Source of the DNA: Tetrahymena elliotti 4EA
Lineage: Eukaryota > Ciliophora > Oligohymenophorea > Hymenostomatida > Tetrahymenidae
Assembly: GCA_000231825.2 (NCBI GenBank)
Contig: JH720339.1
Coordinates: forward strand, 363,890-427,889
Direction: 5' to 3'
DNA length: 64,000 nt
Shown here: piece after piece, positions 24,001 to 36,423 of the stretch
How positions within the stretch are numbered: the stretch's first letter is position 1
Layout: each line of letters begins with the position of its first letter
Translations under genes and position numbers: made by a program
The notes under the pieces: model-generated
Seen by the model: only the letters and a program-made list of their open reading frames with translations
What the model was told of the DNA's origin: nothing
The model's database searches: none

Positions 24001-24692
24001 ATCATCATTCTTTGAAAAAAATTTTGGCCAGGAGGTGATATTCTTGAAGATGATTTCATGCTTTTTGGCATTTCTTTTAGAGATTCTCTAACCTTTGTTT
24101 TTGTAGAAATAAGAGTTATGTTTTAGAGCTTACTTGCGTTATTTATAAGTTATTATTTTTAAACTGGACTTTATTCAGTATTTTCTGATCTTCTTGATTC
24201 CCTATCTCCTTATTAATCATAAATATGTTAAAGATGATCTCGAATAGCATTTTGACTTCCTATATCTTAGTCAGTTTAAGCCTATTTTATCATTTCATTC
24301 TTTTTGAAAGTATTCACTTGCAAAGAAATATATTTGTTTTGCAGTTAATTCCTAAAGCTGTAATCTTTATTTTATTCATTGAGAACGTTTTATTAGCTTC
24401 TGTCTTTTAGGCCCTCTATATATACCTAGGAGCTATCAATTTCATTAACATTTCTTGAATTAGATAGAACAGATGGATCTTAGATCATATCTATGTCTTC
24501 CTTCCCTTTCATATTATGAATCATTCTCAATTCTTCATTTAAGAACATATTCTATCTTTAATTCGCTCCTTTCGTGTGTTTTGATGAATCACATTCTATA
24601 TTGCTATCTGCCTTAATTCTACTGAAGCTCTATGCTCTAGATATTGAATTGGAAATGTCTAAGTTTCTAGATACTTCAAAAGTTTTATCCAT
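21005..24692 (-). CDS. cyclic-nucleotide-gated/HCN-like K+ channel with a CCHC motif after the CNBD
   Basis: A multi-exon gene from ATG at 24692 to TGA at 21005. A long hydrophilic N-terminus (about 240 residues, ending near FYVEKKVNDEIISQ) precedes six membrane helices (for example FELVVFIIFVVNFFLTL). The S5-S6 pore carries TMMTVGYGDVVP at about 23180-23200; GYGD is the K+ selectivity filter. The C-linker is YNQQAQKQEQFSKRKQEINS. A cyclic-nucleotide-binding domain follows (NEYLFRKGNSESLVYFLVSG, then KGDEIGLRSAFIG). At 22148-22189 comes C-x2-C-x4-H-x4-C (CASCQKYDHIIKNC). The tail is long, acidic then Gln/Ser-rich, and ends in a Lys/Arg cluster. Such channels set membrane potential and ciliary behaviour in ciliates. 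Introns lie near 22.5 and 22.9 kb. An upstream noncoding or extra 5' exon is possible. Confidence 0.92.
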
Positions 24693-25955
24693 TGAATTAC
24701 TTAGATAAATAAAGATTTTTATTATTAATTTTTCTTTTTACTTTTCAAATAATTAAAAAGTAATTAAATAGTCTTCAGTGTTTATTTTTTTAATATTTGA
24801 TCATAAATTTGATATTTTGTTTGAATGGTGGAAAGTACCTTAATATTTAAAAACTTTTGTGTATCAACTATAAAACTAGTAAAATTAATAAAATTAACTA
24901 CTTTTAATTTACTCACTCATAGAAATCTGCATATGCTGGTAAGATCTCTTTTTAGAATTGATTTCACTCTTATTTCTCATAATTTACATTTTTAAATTTT
25001 TATAATCTCTCAATTTCTTCTCCTCTTCTAAATTTACTATGGATTTTCATTTCTTTTAATTTCTAAATATAGAAATTTAATTACTTTATGGTTTTTAGCA
25101 AATTTTATCTCATCTGAATCAACTGTTAGCAAATTTCTAGGAAATAAATAATTTTTGAAATTTAGCATCAATTTAATTTAGTATACATAGATACTTATAA
25201 CAAATATTTTAAAAATAGTCATTTAAATGGTATTTATTTATTGTTTACTTATGAATTGAATAAGAGATATTTTAATTTATTTTTCGAATTTTGCTTGAAT
25301 CTTATTTAAATTTCTTTCATTTATTTTACTTTCGTTAAAAATTTAAAACAAAAAATCCAAATAATTTGTAATTATGTTAATAAACTTTATTAATTCATTA
25401 AATTTATTTTTCAGATTTGTCAATTCCATATATTATTTGTAAAATTTATATGTTACTAGACCTATTTACTCTTATTTTATCATCAAAGTTATTTTATAAA
25501 TTAAGAACTTTATTAATTTGCATAGAATTAGTCATCTTTTCTATATTATCATTAAAGAAACAAACACTTTTACTGTTTTGCTTTTCGGCTGACCCTTTTT
25601 TGATATTTTAATCAAATCATAAAATTTTGTATCAAATAAATTTTAAAAGATTTATTGCTTTACTCGAAATATATTCATAATAATCTTTTTTTCAGCAGAG
25701 GAAGGAATCATATTTTTGTATCAATAATTTATTTACTTTCAAATAAAATTTTATGAATCCATGCATTTAATCTTCAAAGAGTTTTTTTATGAAAACATGA
25801 GTTACATTTATTTTGAATTTATTGAGAAAATTTGAAAAATACTTTGGAAAACGAAATAAATGTTACAAAAAGGATATGAATTAAGATATATTTTTTAAAA
25901 TAATTTTTTAATTAATTTACAATAAAACAAAATTATTTAAGATTAATTTTTTCTC
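24693..25955. other. AT-rich intergenic region, one unexplained patch
   Basis: Mostly AT-rich spacer. On the minus strand around 25060-24905 there is a short ORF-like patch (MKIHSKFRRGEEIERLQKF in one frame, MRNKSEINSKKRSYQHMQIS in another) followed by a GTGAGTAAAT donor-like site. It could be a 5' exon of the channel gene, but I could not join it in frame. Confidence 0.4.
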
Positions 25956-28900
25956 TCAATTTTTCTTAGTAGTTGTTGTAGTTTTTGTAATTCTACTAGG
26001 AGGTTTCTTTTTAGTATCAGTACTCTCAGCAGCTGATGTAGTTTTTGTGGTCTTTGTTTTAGATGCTGGTGTAGTAGTAGTTGTCTTTTCATCTTTAACA
26101 GCAGTCTTCTTCTTAGGTTATGATAATCTATCGAAAGTTGAAACCTTCTTTTTCTTAACTTCTTTTTTATCTTCTTAATGTTCTTCATCTTATTCAGTGT
26201 TTAGAGTCTCAAAGTTTTCTTCAGTATCAATTCTTTCATTTTCTTCTGTGACTAGATGACCACTTTCTTATTGTTCTTAATCCTTTTATTCTTCTTCTTC
26301 TAAGTGTTCATTAGATTCTTAATGCTTTTTGGGAGAATCATTTTCTTTAACCTATTCTTTTTATTCACTTTCTTCATTTTGTAAGTTAATATTTTCAGTT
26401 TTATTTTCTGTAGGATGCTCTTCTTGCTTTTCATTTTATACTTCTCCAGTTTTTTCAGAATGGTTTTCTTCATGTTAATTTTCTACTCCATCCTTTTATT
26501 ATTCTTCATTTGATTTATTTTCTTAAGCCTATTCAATTTATTAGGCTGAATCATCCTACTATTGATCTTAGTAATGAGAATTTTATTCTTATTAACTTGC
26601 TGAATCTTTTTCTTGGTCAACCTTTTCTACTTCACTTTTTTGCTCACTTACTTCTTATTATTATTTAGCTTATTCATTTTCTTTTTATTCAGAACTTTCA
26701 ACTTTTTCTTCAGCTGTTTCTTCCTTTTATTCTACAGTTTCTTCATTTTATTCAATACTTTCTTACTTTTATTCAGCAACTTCTTCTTTTTATTCAGCTG
26801 TTTCTTCCTTTTATTCAATCACTTCCTCTTTTTATTCTACAGCTTCTTCTTTTTATTCAGTAACTTCTTCCTTCTATTCTGCAGCTTCTTCTTTTTATTC
26901 AATCACTTCTTCTTTTTATTCAATCACTTCTTCTTTTTATTCAATCACTTCTTCTTTTTATTCTACTACTTCTTCCTTTTATTCGGCAACTTCTTCTTTT
27001 TAATCAACAGCATGTTCTTATGATTCAACTTATTCTTGCATTTACTCTTCATTAATTTCTTGCTTTTATTAATTTTCTTCTTCTTATTTTTCTGGTTCTT
27101 CATTCTGTTAATTTACTTCTTCTTATTGATCAGCTATTTAATTTTTTTATTCTGCAGTTTATTCTTCTTATTAGACAACATCTTCTTCCTATTCAACATT
27201 ATTTTCTTACTATTCAACTATTTCTTCTTTTTCAATAACTTCATTTTTCTACTCAACAACTTCTTCTCTTTATTCAGTAATTTCTTCTTTCTATTCAACA
27301 ACTTCTTTTCTTTATTCAGTAATATCTTCTTTTTATTCAATAACCTCTTCCTTTTATTCAATAGGTTCTTCTTATTATTGAGTAGTTTCCTCCTTTTATT
27401 CTTCACTTTCTTCTTTTTTCTCTGTTACTTCTTCTTATTATTCAGCTTTTTCTTCCTTTTATTCTATAACTTCTTCATTTTATTCAACAGATTATTATTG
27501 TTATTCAGCAGTTTCTTCTCTTTATTCGACATTTTCCTCTTTCAATTAAGATACTTCTTCTTTTTGTTCATTTTCTTCATGGTTTTACTTAGGAATCTCT
27601 TCAGTTTATTCTTGAATTTACTCTTTTTACTCAACAACTTCTTCTGATTTTTATTCTACAGATTATTATTCAGAAGTTTCTTCTTTATGTTAAGCTGAAT
27701 CTTACTCTAAGGGTTTTTCTTGTTATTATTCTTAATCATTTAAATTATCATCAGCTTTTTTAGGAGATTCTTTTTCGATTTAAGCAGGCTATTCTGAATG
27801 TTCAGATTACTCTTAAGTTTATGTTGAGTTTTTACTTTCTTTATTAGGAGAAAAAGATTTTACTTCTTCTGATTTACTAACCAATACATCTTTTTCAGTA
27901 GATTAATCTTTTTTATCTGATAAATTATCATTACTTTCTTCAAGTTTAATATTTGAACCTGATTAGAAATCACCATCATTAAATTCCATAGCTAAGGAGT
28001 GGGCTTTTTCTAAGTTTGCTTAAGAAGCTGATTAAATTTTTTAGGGAGCATCATCTTTTAAAATTACTTAATGAGCAGATTTTTTTTCTTCCTCAACTTT
28101 TTCTTAATGCAATTTTTCTGAATTGAAGTTAACTTCCTCAGTTTATTCCTCAACTTCTTAATGATTTTCTGTAGTTTATTTTTCTTGTGTTTAAACATCT
28201 TATTGCTTTTACTCTTATTTAATTGGTGATTAAATTTTTTCCTAAACTTATTATTCTTTCTTGACAGGAGTTGCTTCTTTAGATTTATGTTATTACTAAT
28301 TTTAAGTGATTTCATTTTATTAGTTTTATCTTTCTTTTTCTTGATTTTCTTGCTTTAAAATTTATTTTGGAGAAGAAATAGAAGGTTTCTGCTAAACTTC
28401 TTATTTACTAGGAATACTTTCTTTAGCATAAACCACTTCCTACTTTTTTTAAGAAATAGCATCCTCAGCTGACTTTTAAGATATTGCTTCTTCAGCTGAT
28501 TTTAAAGAACTGATAGAGGTATTAATTTAATCTTTAGTGCTTTCTTAGCTTACATCAGTTTATGATTCTTTCTTAGGTTAATCTTATCCCTTTTGTTAAA
28601 TTTTTCCTTTTTATATAGCAGCAATTGGCTATGTGGCTTATTATGGTTATTATTGCTTTTATTAAACTTAATTTTATGCTTAAGTTTAATACTATTACTA
28701 GAAATCATTAAAAATACTATCATCTTCACTTCTTTCAATTTATTTTTACTCTTCTACTATATCTACAAAGCCGTCTACTTCTTCTTCCTCTTCTTCATCT
28801 TCCTCTTCTTCCTCTTCGTCCCCATAATAGTCATCATCATCATCATCACCATCATCATCGTCATAATCATCTTCTTTTTATTATTTCTTAGCATTATTTT

Positions 28901-30645
28901 ATTTGTTTTGTTTGGCATCAGGTTTTTATTACTACTATCCTTAGTTCTAAGGCTTTTGCAAATTGTTGCTTTCTAATATAAAAAAACAATTTAAAATTGA
29001 AGTTTCAAATAAAATAAGAAATACCTTATTTGCTTTATAAAATAAGCTAAACATCTTATCTTTTAAGTAATTCTTATAAGTTTTAGACATAGTCTATTTA
29101 TAAAAAATATTATTTTATAAGAAAAGGAGTTTTGATTTATTTTTTTAAAAATTTGAGTACCCATAAATCTTTCATCTTCAATAGCAGAAAAATATTCAAT
29201 AGCTTTTTAGTAAAGTTCTGTTAAGCTATTTATATTATAGAGAGAAAGATCATCATCTAATCTTGAACGGAAGATTGCAATACTATGTTCTATCTAATTT
29301 ATATCAGTTCCTTAATATGCTTTAATTGTAACATCATCTTCAGCAATTTCAATTTTCTTTTTGCTATTTGAGGCTTTTTGCACTTAGTCATTGGTTTTTG
29401 TGAGTTTTTAAAAGTTAGACTTAACAACATCAACGAATTTTTTGTGATCCTTAACTTGTAAAACCATTTAACCCTAATAAAAGTAAAATTTAATTTAATT
29501 TTCGATTATTAATAAGTATTTTATTTACTCTTGTATTATTTTCTAGATTTAAATCAAGCTAAAAGATAACAAATTGTGGTGTCTCTTAGATCTTTGAAAT
29601 AGTCTTTATTTACTATAAATAGAATTATCTATCAAGTTAGACTATACTATCTTTTTGATTCAAAATGCTAAAGTTCAAAAAGTGGGTATCAGTCACAAGA
29701 ATATATCTATTTAAATTAAAAATCAAAATTAGTAAAAGTTCAACTTTCATATTTGATTTGCTTACTTTGGAACAAAAGTTTTTTAATTTATTTATTCGTT
29801 AACTGAGAAAGCATAAGCACATTTACAATTTAAAAATAATTCAAAATCATATTCTTCACCAACTTAAAAGCTACCTAACTAAATAAGATATTCTCTATCA
29901 TTGGCATTTACAATTACATTAGACTTTTATTTTAAAACAAGTAAATTTGAATAAAATTGTTAGTAGAATTAAAGCAAATCTTAAAGAATTTAGAATTATT
30001 ATTTAATTTATGTAATATTACTAAAAATTGAGGGATCTGCTGGATTATTTTAGCTAACAAAACTGAAGGAGCCCATGGCTAGGTAATTATATCCACAGTG
30101 AGATTTCTACCATCAGCAAATGAGGGATATGTAAACTGTTAAAATAGTTAGGACGTTAGAATAATATTCTTGATAATTAAATATTATGGTTACTTGAGTG
30201 TTACAAATAACTTTAGGGTGAGTAAATGGGAATCTAGAGTCAAGCAATATATCGAATAAAATAGGTTAAAACTTTTTGAGTTCACTAAGGCTTTGATGAT
30301 TGAGTAAACTTTATTCTATGGTTACCTTTAAATATATAAAATATTTCAAATTACTTTGTTTAACTTTCAGCTCAAATATTGCATCAGAGAATAAAGACGT
30401 TTGTTAATTACCATAATTTTCAAGCCTAGACCATATTGTGTAAGTTAAACTTTAAACAATTTCTTGTCAAGTGTATTTAATTGCTCAATTTCTATTATTT
30501 TATAAATTTTTTTTTACTTAATTGAAAAATATCAGACAAGCTGATGGACTCAGTACTAATTTAAAAAACTTTTTCTACAAAACTATTCAAAATCAAAATA
30601 AAGAAAAATGAATACCTTTGAGGACTCTTTTAATTTATGTGTCAT
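25956..30645 (-). CDS. large protein: E2-like (Cys-less) domain, PH-like region, acidic stretch, E/Q heptad array, basic tail
   Basis: One long reading frame can be followed through several introns to TGA at 25956. The 5' end is uncertain: a candidate first exon starts at ATG 30645. Near 30400-30000 comes a ubiquitin-conjugating (UBC/RWD) fold with RFPFTHPKVICNTQ, YPSFADGRNLTVDIITQPWA and IIQQIPQFL. The E2 HPN and catalytic Cys positions read YPS and NLT, so it should not form a ubiquitin thioester. Then come a PH-like segment (YILVTDTHFLNFSILNQKDS; VLQVKDHKKFVDVVKSNFQK), helices with LTELYQKAIEYFSAIEDERF, a Q-rich linker, an Asp/Glu run at 28760-28900, Gln/Glu-rich sequence, the heptads, and a Lys/Thr-rich tail (PPSRITKTTTTTKKN). 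The family is not recognised; a scaffold for ubiquitin, trafficking or cytoskeleton is possible. Plus-strand ORFs of Phe/Leu here are shadows. Confidence 0.78.
26500..27660 (-). repeat. 21-bp coding repeats encoding xxEQKEE heptads
   Basis: Read on the minus strand with TAA = Gln, the DNA encodes tandem seven-residue units of the form V-I/A/V-E-Q-K-E-E, most regular at about 26760-26990 and imperfect on both sides. A seven-residue period with alternating hydrophobic and charged positions fits a long charged coiled coil. The unit is kept at protein level while codons vary. Confidence 0.88.
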
Positions 30646-31365
30646 TTTTATATATCTGACCTACAAATTGTTTAATTTACTGTTAACTCATAATTAACCT
30701 AACCTTATTTATCTTTTACTTCTTTGCTTTTCTTTATTATAATTTATCTAGGATTTATATTTTTAATAATTATTTTTCTAAATTCAAATCTATCAACACA
30801 TTCAAAGATCAATTTTTGAGAGATTCCTCTATTAATCTATAAACTTTCTTTTCTAAATCAAGAAAAGAGAATTGAATAAATTCTTATTATCTCAAATTCT
30901 AATCAAAGCAAATATTTTAAAAAAAAAGGTAAGTAAGCTTTTATTTTTTTATTTTTTCTTAATAAGATTCAAATTCCTCCTTTACCTTAACATTTTCAAA
31001 TAATTTTGAATTACTGAATGCAATATTATAAACATTTTACAAATAATTTACTCTTTCTCTAAATTAATTAATCTTTAGATTGATGAAGATCTCTTTAAAT
31101 TTTTTTCATTAATATTATGAAGAAAATAAGAAAATTGATTTTTATTTTGATAATTTAGCATTTTTATTTGGGTTTGAGTTAATCAAAATTTAAAAAATAT
31201 CCAAAATTAGGTTTTTGTTTTCAAGTAGAATTTAGTGAGAGAGAAATAGTCAGTTATCAGAATATTTTATAACATATTCCAATCTAAATTAATAATTAAA
31301 AAATTAATCAGAAGACTAGTAAGGATTTTAAAGTAATACATTAAAGTAACTAAGATACAACTTAA
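30646..31365. other. intergenic, divergent promoter region
   Basis: AT-rich spacer between the E2-like/heptad gene (-) and the EF-hand gene (+). No RNA gene or repeat seen. The true first exon of the minus-strand gene could extend here. Confidence 0.5.
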
Positions 31366-32920
31366 ATGGGAAACTATCTCTCCTTTCTGCAAGTGAAAAA
31401 AGAAAAAACATCTGAAATGCCATTTAAGAATAAGCAAGTTGAACAAATAGCCCAAAAATTCTTGTTATCACCATAGGATATGATATTTTTTCATTAGGTT
31501 TTCAGAAAAATGTGATATTATTTGAGCAAACAAAATCCTTATTTACTTTAAAATTTTATAGGGATTAGTTAGGTAACGGATACATTTCAGAAGATAATAT
31601 GTTTGAATTTGTGCAAGAAGAGAAAACTAGTGTCTTGTCACCTTATATTACAAAACTTTTTTAGCTGATAGAAAAAGAAATTCCTGATAGAGTTTGTTTT
31701 ATTGAATGGGTACCAGCAATTTGTGCTTTTTGCTTGTTCACTCATGAGTAAATAATTAAATTTGTTTTCTGTATGATAGATGATGACCATGATGAAGTTA
31801 TTTCTAAGAAAGACATAATTAAGTTTCTTGTGAAAGAAAGGTATGGAGAAAAGGTTTTTCCTTTTAATTAAGTTAGAGCTATAGAATTGCTTGATGTAGA
31901 TAGAGCTGATAGAATAAAGTTTGAATAATTTAAAAGAATTGAGCAACAAATTCCTTTCCTATGTTATCCGGCTTTTCGTTTACAATAAATTTTCAAAGAA
32001 CAAATCAAAGGAAATTCTTTTTGGAAGAAAATATTTCAAGCTATTTTGCAATAAGTAAAATATATTATTTTGATTCCAAACATTTCTTAAAAGATGTAAT
32101 TATATTATTTTAGGAATAAGAAAGAGAAAAGAAAAAGTAATAAGAAATTATTGATGAACAAGTGAACAAAAAGAAGAAAGTAGAATTGTAGAAGAAAGAA
32201 TAAAACTTTTAATAATAATTTTAGAATAGAAAAATAGATTAAAATATTTTCAAACATAATTTCCTTTATAACTCAAGAATGAATTTACTAGATAGAACCT
32301 ACTAATTCCCAAAAAAAAATTCAGTATAAAGAATTTAAACAACTCAGAACTAAGATATCATTCTTATTGACTTCAAAAGTGTTGTAAATAAAAGGAGAAT
32401 GTCAGATGGTATTGTTGATTCTGTCTTCCTCCCTTTGAAATCTCACTCTAGATAAGCAAGAGAAGAGTCAATGCACTATGGTGATGATAAAAAAAGCGAA
32501 TTTCCTACTCTTGAAATGCCTCAATTAAAAAGAGTAAACTCTTAATTATATATAAAGTAGCCATTTACCAACAATCCCTCCACATTCGATAAAAATGAAG
32601 AATAAAATATACTAAACCAGGTTTCACTAGATGGTAAAAATTAGAGATATCCTATTTACTCTTTATAACCTAACTCCCCAAGAAATTAAGAATTAAATAG
32701 TCCAAGGGTAGATATGTCTAATCTGTAGGGTTAATTAAAATAGTTTTAAAAAAATAAACAGTAAAAAATAAAGAAAATAAATCAAGTTCCTAGATCATTA
32801 AAAAACCCTAAAAATTTAGATCCTAAAAAGTAATAAAATTAAAACATAAACTCTAACTTAATTTCTCCTAGATAAGAAAGAGTTTAAAGCTATTAAATCA
32901 CAGATAAACAATCTAAATGA
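31366..32920 (+). CDS. EF-hand protein with N-myristoylation-like start and basic Q/N-rich tail, 474 aa
   Basis: Three exons (31366-31497, 31569-32054, 32114-32920) sum to 475 codons. The start MGNYLSF fits an N-myristoylation signal. Residues about 40-200 resemble the paired EF-hand layout of calcineurin-B/NCS proteins: LGNGYISEDNMFEF, then DDDHDEVISKKDIIKF, which is the most canonical Ca2+ loop, and DVDRADRIKFEQFKRIEQQI. The first and third loops lack ideal ligands. The rest (from about residue 206) is a Lys/Gln-rich segment, then low-complexity Ser/Asn/Pro/Gln sequence with phosphorylation-like sites (KSHSRQAREES, SPRNQELNSPRVD). A membrane-attached Ca2+ sensor with a disordered tail is inferred. 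A minus-strand ORF at 31638-31949 is a shadow. Confidence 0.85.
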
Positions 32921-33869
32921 ATTACATTATTATCTAAATAAAAATAATACATTCTATTTTTAAATAGTCTCATTAATTAATATAGTCCATTATTTCTAAA
33001 AATTCTTCACTACTATTAAATTTATATTTAACTTTTCAAAATCTAAAAAATATTTTAGAGGAAATATGAAATGAAATTAATTCAATAAATATCAATTTAT
33101 TCTTGTTCAAAACTACTCAAATAAAAATATTTTATTCAGATTTTATTTTCAAATTTTATTTATGAATTTTTTATTTCTTTGAGCTATCTATCTTGATTTC
33201 ATGGATTGCAAATAAAAAATTTTTGATTGCCTCACCAAAAAGGTTTTATCAAAAATATATTTAGATGAAATATATTTTGTTTAAAAATCATGTTAACTGA
33301 AATACAATACAAGTTTATTTATTTAGCTTTTAGTTTTTAAAAATTTTATGTTTTTGCAATAATATTTGAAAAATTTATATTTTAATTTTAGATTTTATTG
33401 ATAGAATTTTTAAAAATATGGAATTTTGTAGTTTAATATGCTTCAACAATATTTAGAGATCATCTCATCTCACCTCCTATTATTTTATGAGTATTTTAGA
33501 TAAATTTAATAATACAATTTATCCTATTATTCTTTATTTTTAAATTATTAAATTAACTTTATTTAATTCACCAAAATAAAAGTTAAAAATTCGAATAATT
33601 GAATTAATAGCTAAAGAACTGATAATATTTTTATTGCTAACATACTTACTTATTATTTTGTAAAAAACTATTTTAAGAAATTATTTTAATATATAAAGTA
33701 TTTAGTTATGAAATAGATAGTTTGAAATTTCAATAAAAAATTATGTTTTTATTTAATTTAAAGTTAAATTAGATTTATACTACTACATAATAAATAGTTT
33801 AAATTTTATATTTCAGTAATAGAATTTTATTTGAAATTTATTGATTATTCAATATTAAGTAATTATTGT
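32921..33869. other. AT-rich region between convergent genes
   Basis: 3' flanks of the EF-hand gene and HINT. Nothing else supportable. Confidence 0.6.
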
Positions 33870-34523
33870 TCATTAACTTCCTGGTTTAATAGCTTCTGAT
33901 TTTCCTAAAACTCCAGGAGGCCATCCCATTTAGGTTCCTCCTAAAATATGCAAATGCAAATGATAAACTGACTAGCCTTTTATTTTAAGTATAGAGTTAA
34001 GTTAAAAAATTATGTAATGTTTTTACATCCTAATTTTCCATCATTGATTACAACTCTATAACCTTCCTAAAGATTATTTTAATGAGCTATTTCAGCTACT
34101 TTCACCATTAAATGCCCTAAAATATCTTTATGACGCTCTTCTGCCTAATATATTATTTTCACTTAAAATTAAGCTGTTTAAGTTTAATTTTACCTTTTGA
34201 AGTTAACTAAGCCCATCTTTCACCTTTGGAATTAAAAGAATATGAACTGGAGCTTAAGGGGACACATCTTTAAAAGCAAGACACTAAATATAAAATTAAT
34301 GTATTTATATAATATTTTTATTCATTAAATTTACTTTGTCATCTTCATAGACAATTTATGCAGGAATTTCTTTTTTTATAATTTTATCAAAGATTGTGAA
34401 TTAATGATGATTATTATGATTTTATTTGTGATGTAAATGAGAAGTAGAGAAAGGGCTTTAAGCTAATTTCAACAGATTTTTAAACCCACTTTAATTGTTG
34501 AAGTTGAGAAGTTTATTTATCAT
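33870..34523 (-). CDS. HINT1: HINT-type histidine-triad nucleotide-binding protein
   Basis: At least four exons. Exon 1 (34523-34335) encodes a 40-residue extension rich in Ser, Asn and His (HLHHKQNHNNHHQF) before the conserved TIFDKIIKKEIPAQIVYEDD. Next comes CLAFKDVSPQAPVHILLIPK, then AEERHKDILGHLMVKVAEIA, EGYRVVINDGKLGCQ and the catalytic triad region SVYHLHLHILGG, followed by QMGWPPG. HINT proteins hydrolyse adenosine phosphoramidates; the middle histidine of H-x-H-x-H forms the AMP intermediate. The N-terminal MINKLLNFNNQSGFKNLLKL is amphipathic and could direct the protein to mitochondria, as with HINT2. The C-terminus is extended beyond WPPG by VLGKSEAIKPGSQ. All key residues are present. 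Confidence 0.95.
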
Positions 34524-35523
34524 TATGAAAGTTGATTGTAAATTTCTAAATTTTTGATTGATGAAATATATCTTAAATATCAAGATTGATCAGATAAATT
34601 TTATTTTTTGATTATTTTCATAATTCTGTAATTAAATCTTGTTTACTCAGGAAATACTTTTCTCACATTTATAATTGTAATTTTAAATTTTAATAAATGT
34701 AATAATTACTAAAAAAATATCTATATTAATTTCTAAATTCGCATTATCATAACTTTTTAGTTTTTAATTTAAATATTTAGACATATCTACTAATAATACA
34801 TTTTCATTAATACGAAACTGAAAACTTACTTTCCTATTATATTTTTTAAATCTGATAAAGGAAATATATTATTCCAAATATAATTTATAGCTTTTGAGGA
34901 CTTGAGATTTGCATATGTAATAATGAAGTCAGGTTTAGCTTCTCTTTTATAAAATAGAGATGAAATATTATTATCATAAAAAATAATTCAAATATCTATT
35001 AAAAAGTATCAAACCAAAAATACTTCAAGAATTTTCGATCAAAAATATCATCAAACTGATTTAAAAAGCAAATTATTTAATTGCTAAAAGAAGAAAATTC
35101 TGGTAACAAATATGACAAGACAAAAGTTATTTTTTAAAAAGTTTTAAAACCTTAAAATAAATTTTTTTAAAGCAAAAAAATGAAAGAAAAAATAAATTTA
35201 ATGTGATATTTCTGCTCTAAAATAAATTTAAATGTAAAAAAACTAGTTTTTATGTATAATTTTAGATAGAAAAGAATAGAAAATTCTAGTGGAGATAAGC
35301 AGATTTTGATTTTGGAGGGCACCTCTAGAATTCAATCAATTAAAAATTAAAATTCTGAGTATTTATAAATTATTTAATAATTTATTAAAAATAATAACAT
35401 CAATCTTGAGATTAATTTTTAGATATTTTATTTACTTAAAAAGTAGAACACAAATTATTTTAGCTACAAAAACTCAAAAACTAGAAGTTTTTTAACAAAA
35501 AATTAATTTTGACTAGTTCAGAA
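34524..35523. other. AT-rich intergenic, divergent promoters
   Basis: 1 kb between HINT (-) and the mitochondrial carrier (+). No features recognised. Confidence 0.6.
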
Positions 35524-36423
35524 ATGGAAGCAGCATAATTATAAACCCCTTAAAAGAAAGTCAAGAAAGTTAATTGGAGTAACTTTTTAGTTGGTACATG
35601 CCTTAGTTTTGCAACTCAGCCTTTTGAAGTTCTTAGAACTAGTTCTATTATAAATAAAACAAATAATCATGGAACTAATTTCTCTGATTTAGGTAAGTAA
35701 ATTGTATAAATCTGGAAATCTGAAGGATATAAGGGTTTTTATAGAGGAGGTGTATTAGCAATTTTAAAGAGCACAATAGGCTGTGGTATATTCTTTACTG
35801 GTTTAGAAAATATTCGCTATGTCTTCAATGCTTAAAATGCTACAAACCCTTACATGAAATAATTTTTGAATTTCTTGAGTGCTTCATCTGCAAAGTTTGT
35901 TACATCTATGATTTTATCTCCTATTAATGTTATGAAGACAAGATTTGAAGTTGTAGGATAAAACGAATATAAATCAATATTGTCCACTATAGCTAAAATA
36001 ACAAGAGAAGAAGGTGTAACAGGTTTTTATAGAGGAATACTTCCAACATTAATTAGAGACATACCATGGAGCGGTCTCTAATTTGCAATTTATAGTTCTA
36101 TGATTTCTTCATATGATTATGTCTTTTAAAAGCGTGCTTAAGATAACACCTCATATATTTTCTTTGTTGGTGCTGTTTCAAGTGGTCTTTCCCTTTTGAT
36201 GGTTTATCCTTTTGATAACATCCGTGTAAGATATTAAGGAAAGAAGCTAGAAACTCGTTCAATGGGAACACTTATGAAGCAAGTCTATATGGATTAAGGA
36301 TTCTTTGGTTTTTATAAAGGTTATCTTCCTCGTCTTTTGAAAAAATGTACAAGTGGAGCTTTAACCTGGACACTTTACGAGTAACTTAACAAAAGAAGAA
36401 TGGACTCCCTTAAATTGCATTGA
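35524..36423 (+). CDS. SLC25A38: mitochondrial carrier, SLC25A38/Hem25-like, 299 aa
   Basis: An uninterrupted 300-codon frame. Three carrier repeats are visible. Repeat 1 has PFEVLRTS and KGFYRGG. Repeat 2 has SPINVMKTRFEVVG, EEGVTGFYRGILPTLIRDIP and WSGLQFAIYS. Repeat 3 has YPFDNIRVRYQ and GFFGFYKGYLPRLLKK. The second signature lacks the acidic residue (P-I-N-V-M-K), and RDxPWSG follows it, both as in SLC25A38/Hem25, the glycine importer that feeds haem synthesis. The protein sits in the mitochondrial inner membrane. The absence of introns is notable against its neighbours. The carrier family is certain; the subfamily rests on the repeat-2 pattern. Confidence 0.85.

Noticed and set aside
26613..27647. 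Plus-strand ORFs encoding Phe/Leu-rich hydrophobic proteins (26613-27023 and 27036-27647)
   Set aside because: They are the antisense of the GAA/TAA-rich heptad repeats of the minus-strand gene; composition is explained by that coding strand.
26500..27660. CRISPR-like or satellite array
   Set aside because: Period is 21 bp with no spacers, and units vary while keeping the xxEQKEE peptide, so it is a coding heptad repeat in a eukaryotic gene.
31638..31949. Minus-strand 103-aa ORF
   Set aside because: Antisense of exon 2 of the EF-hand gene, whose frame is supported by splice sites and motifs.
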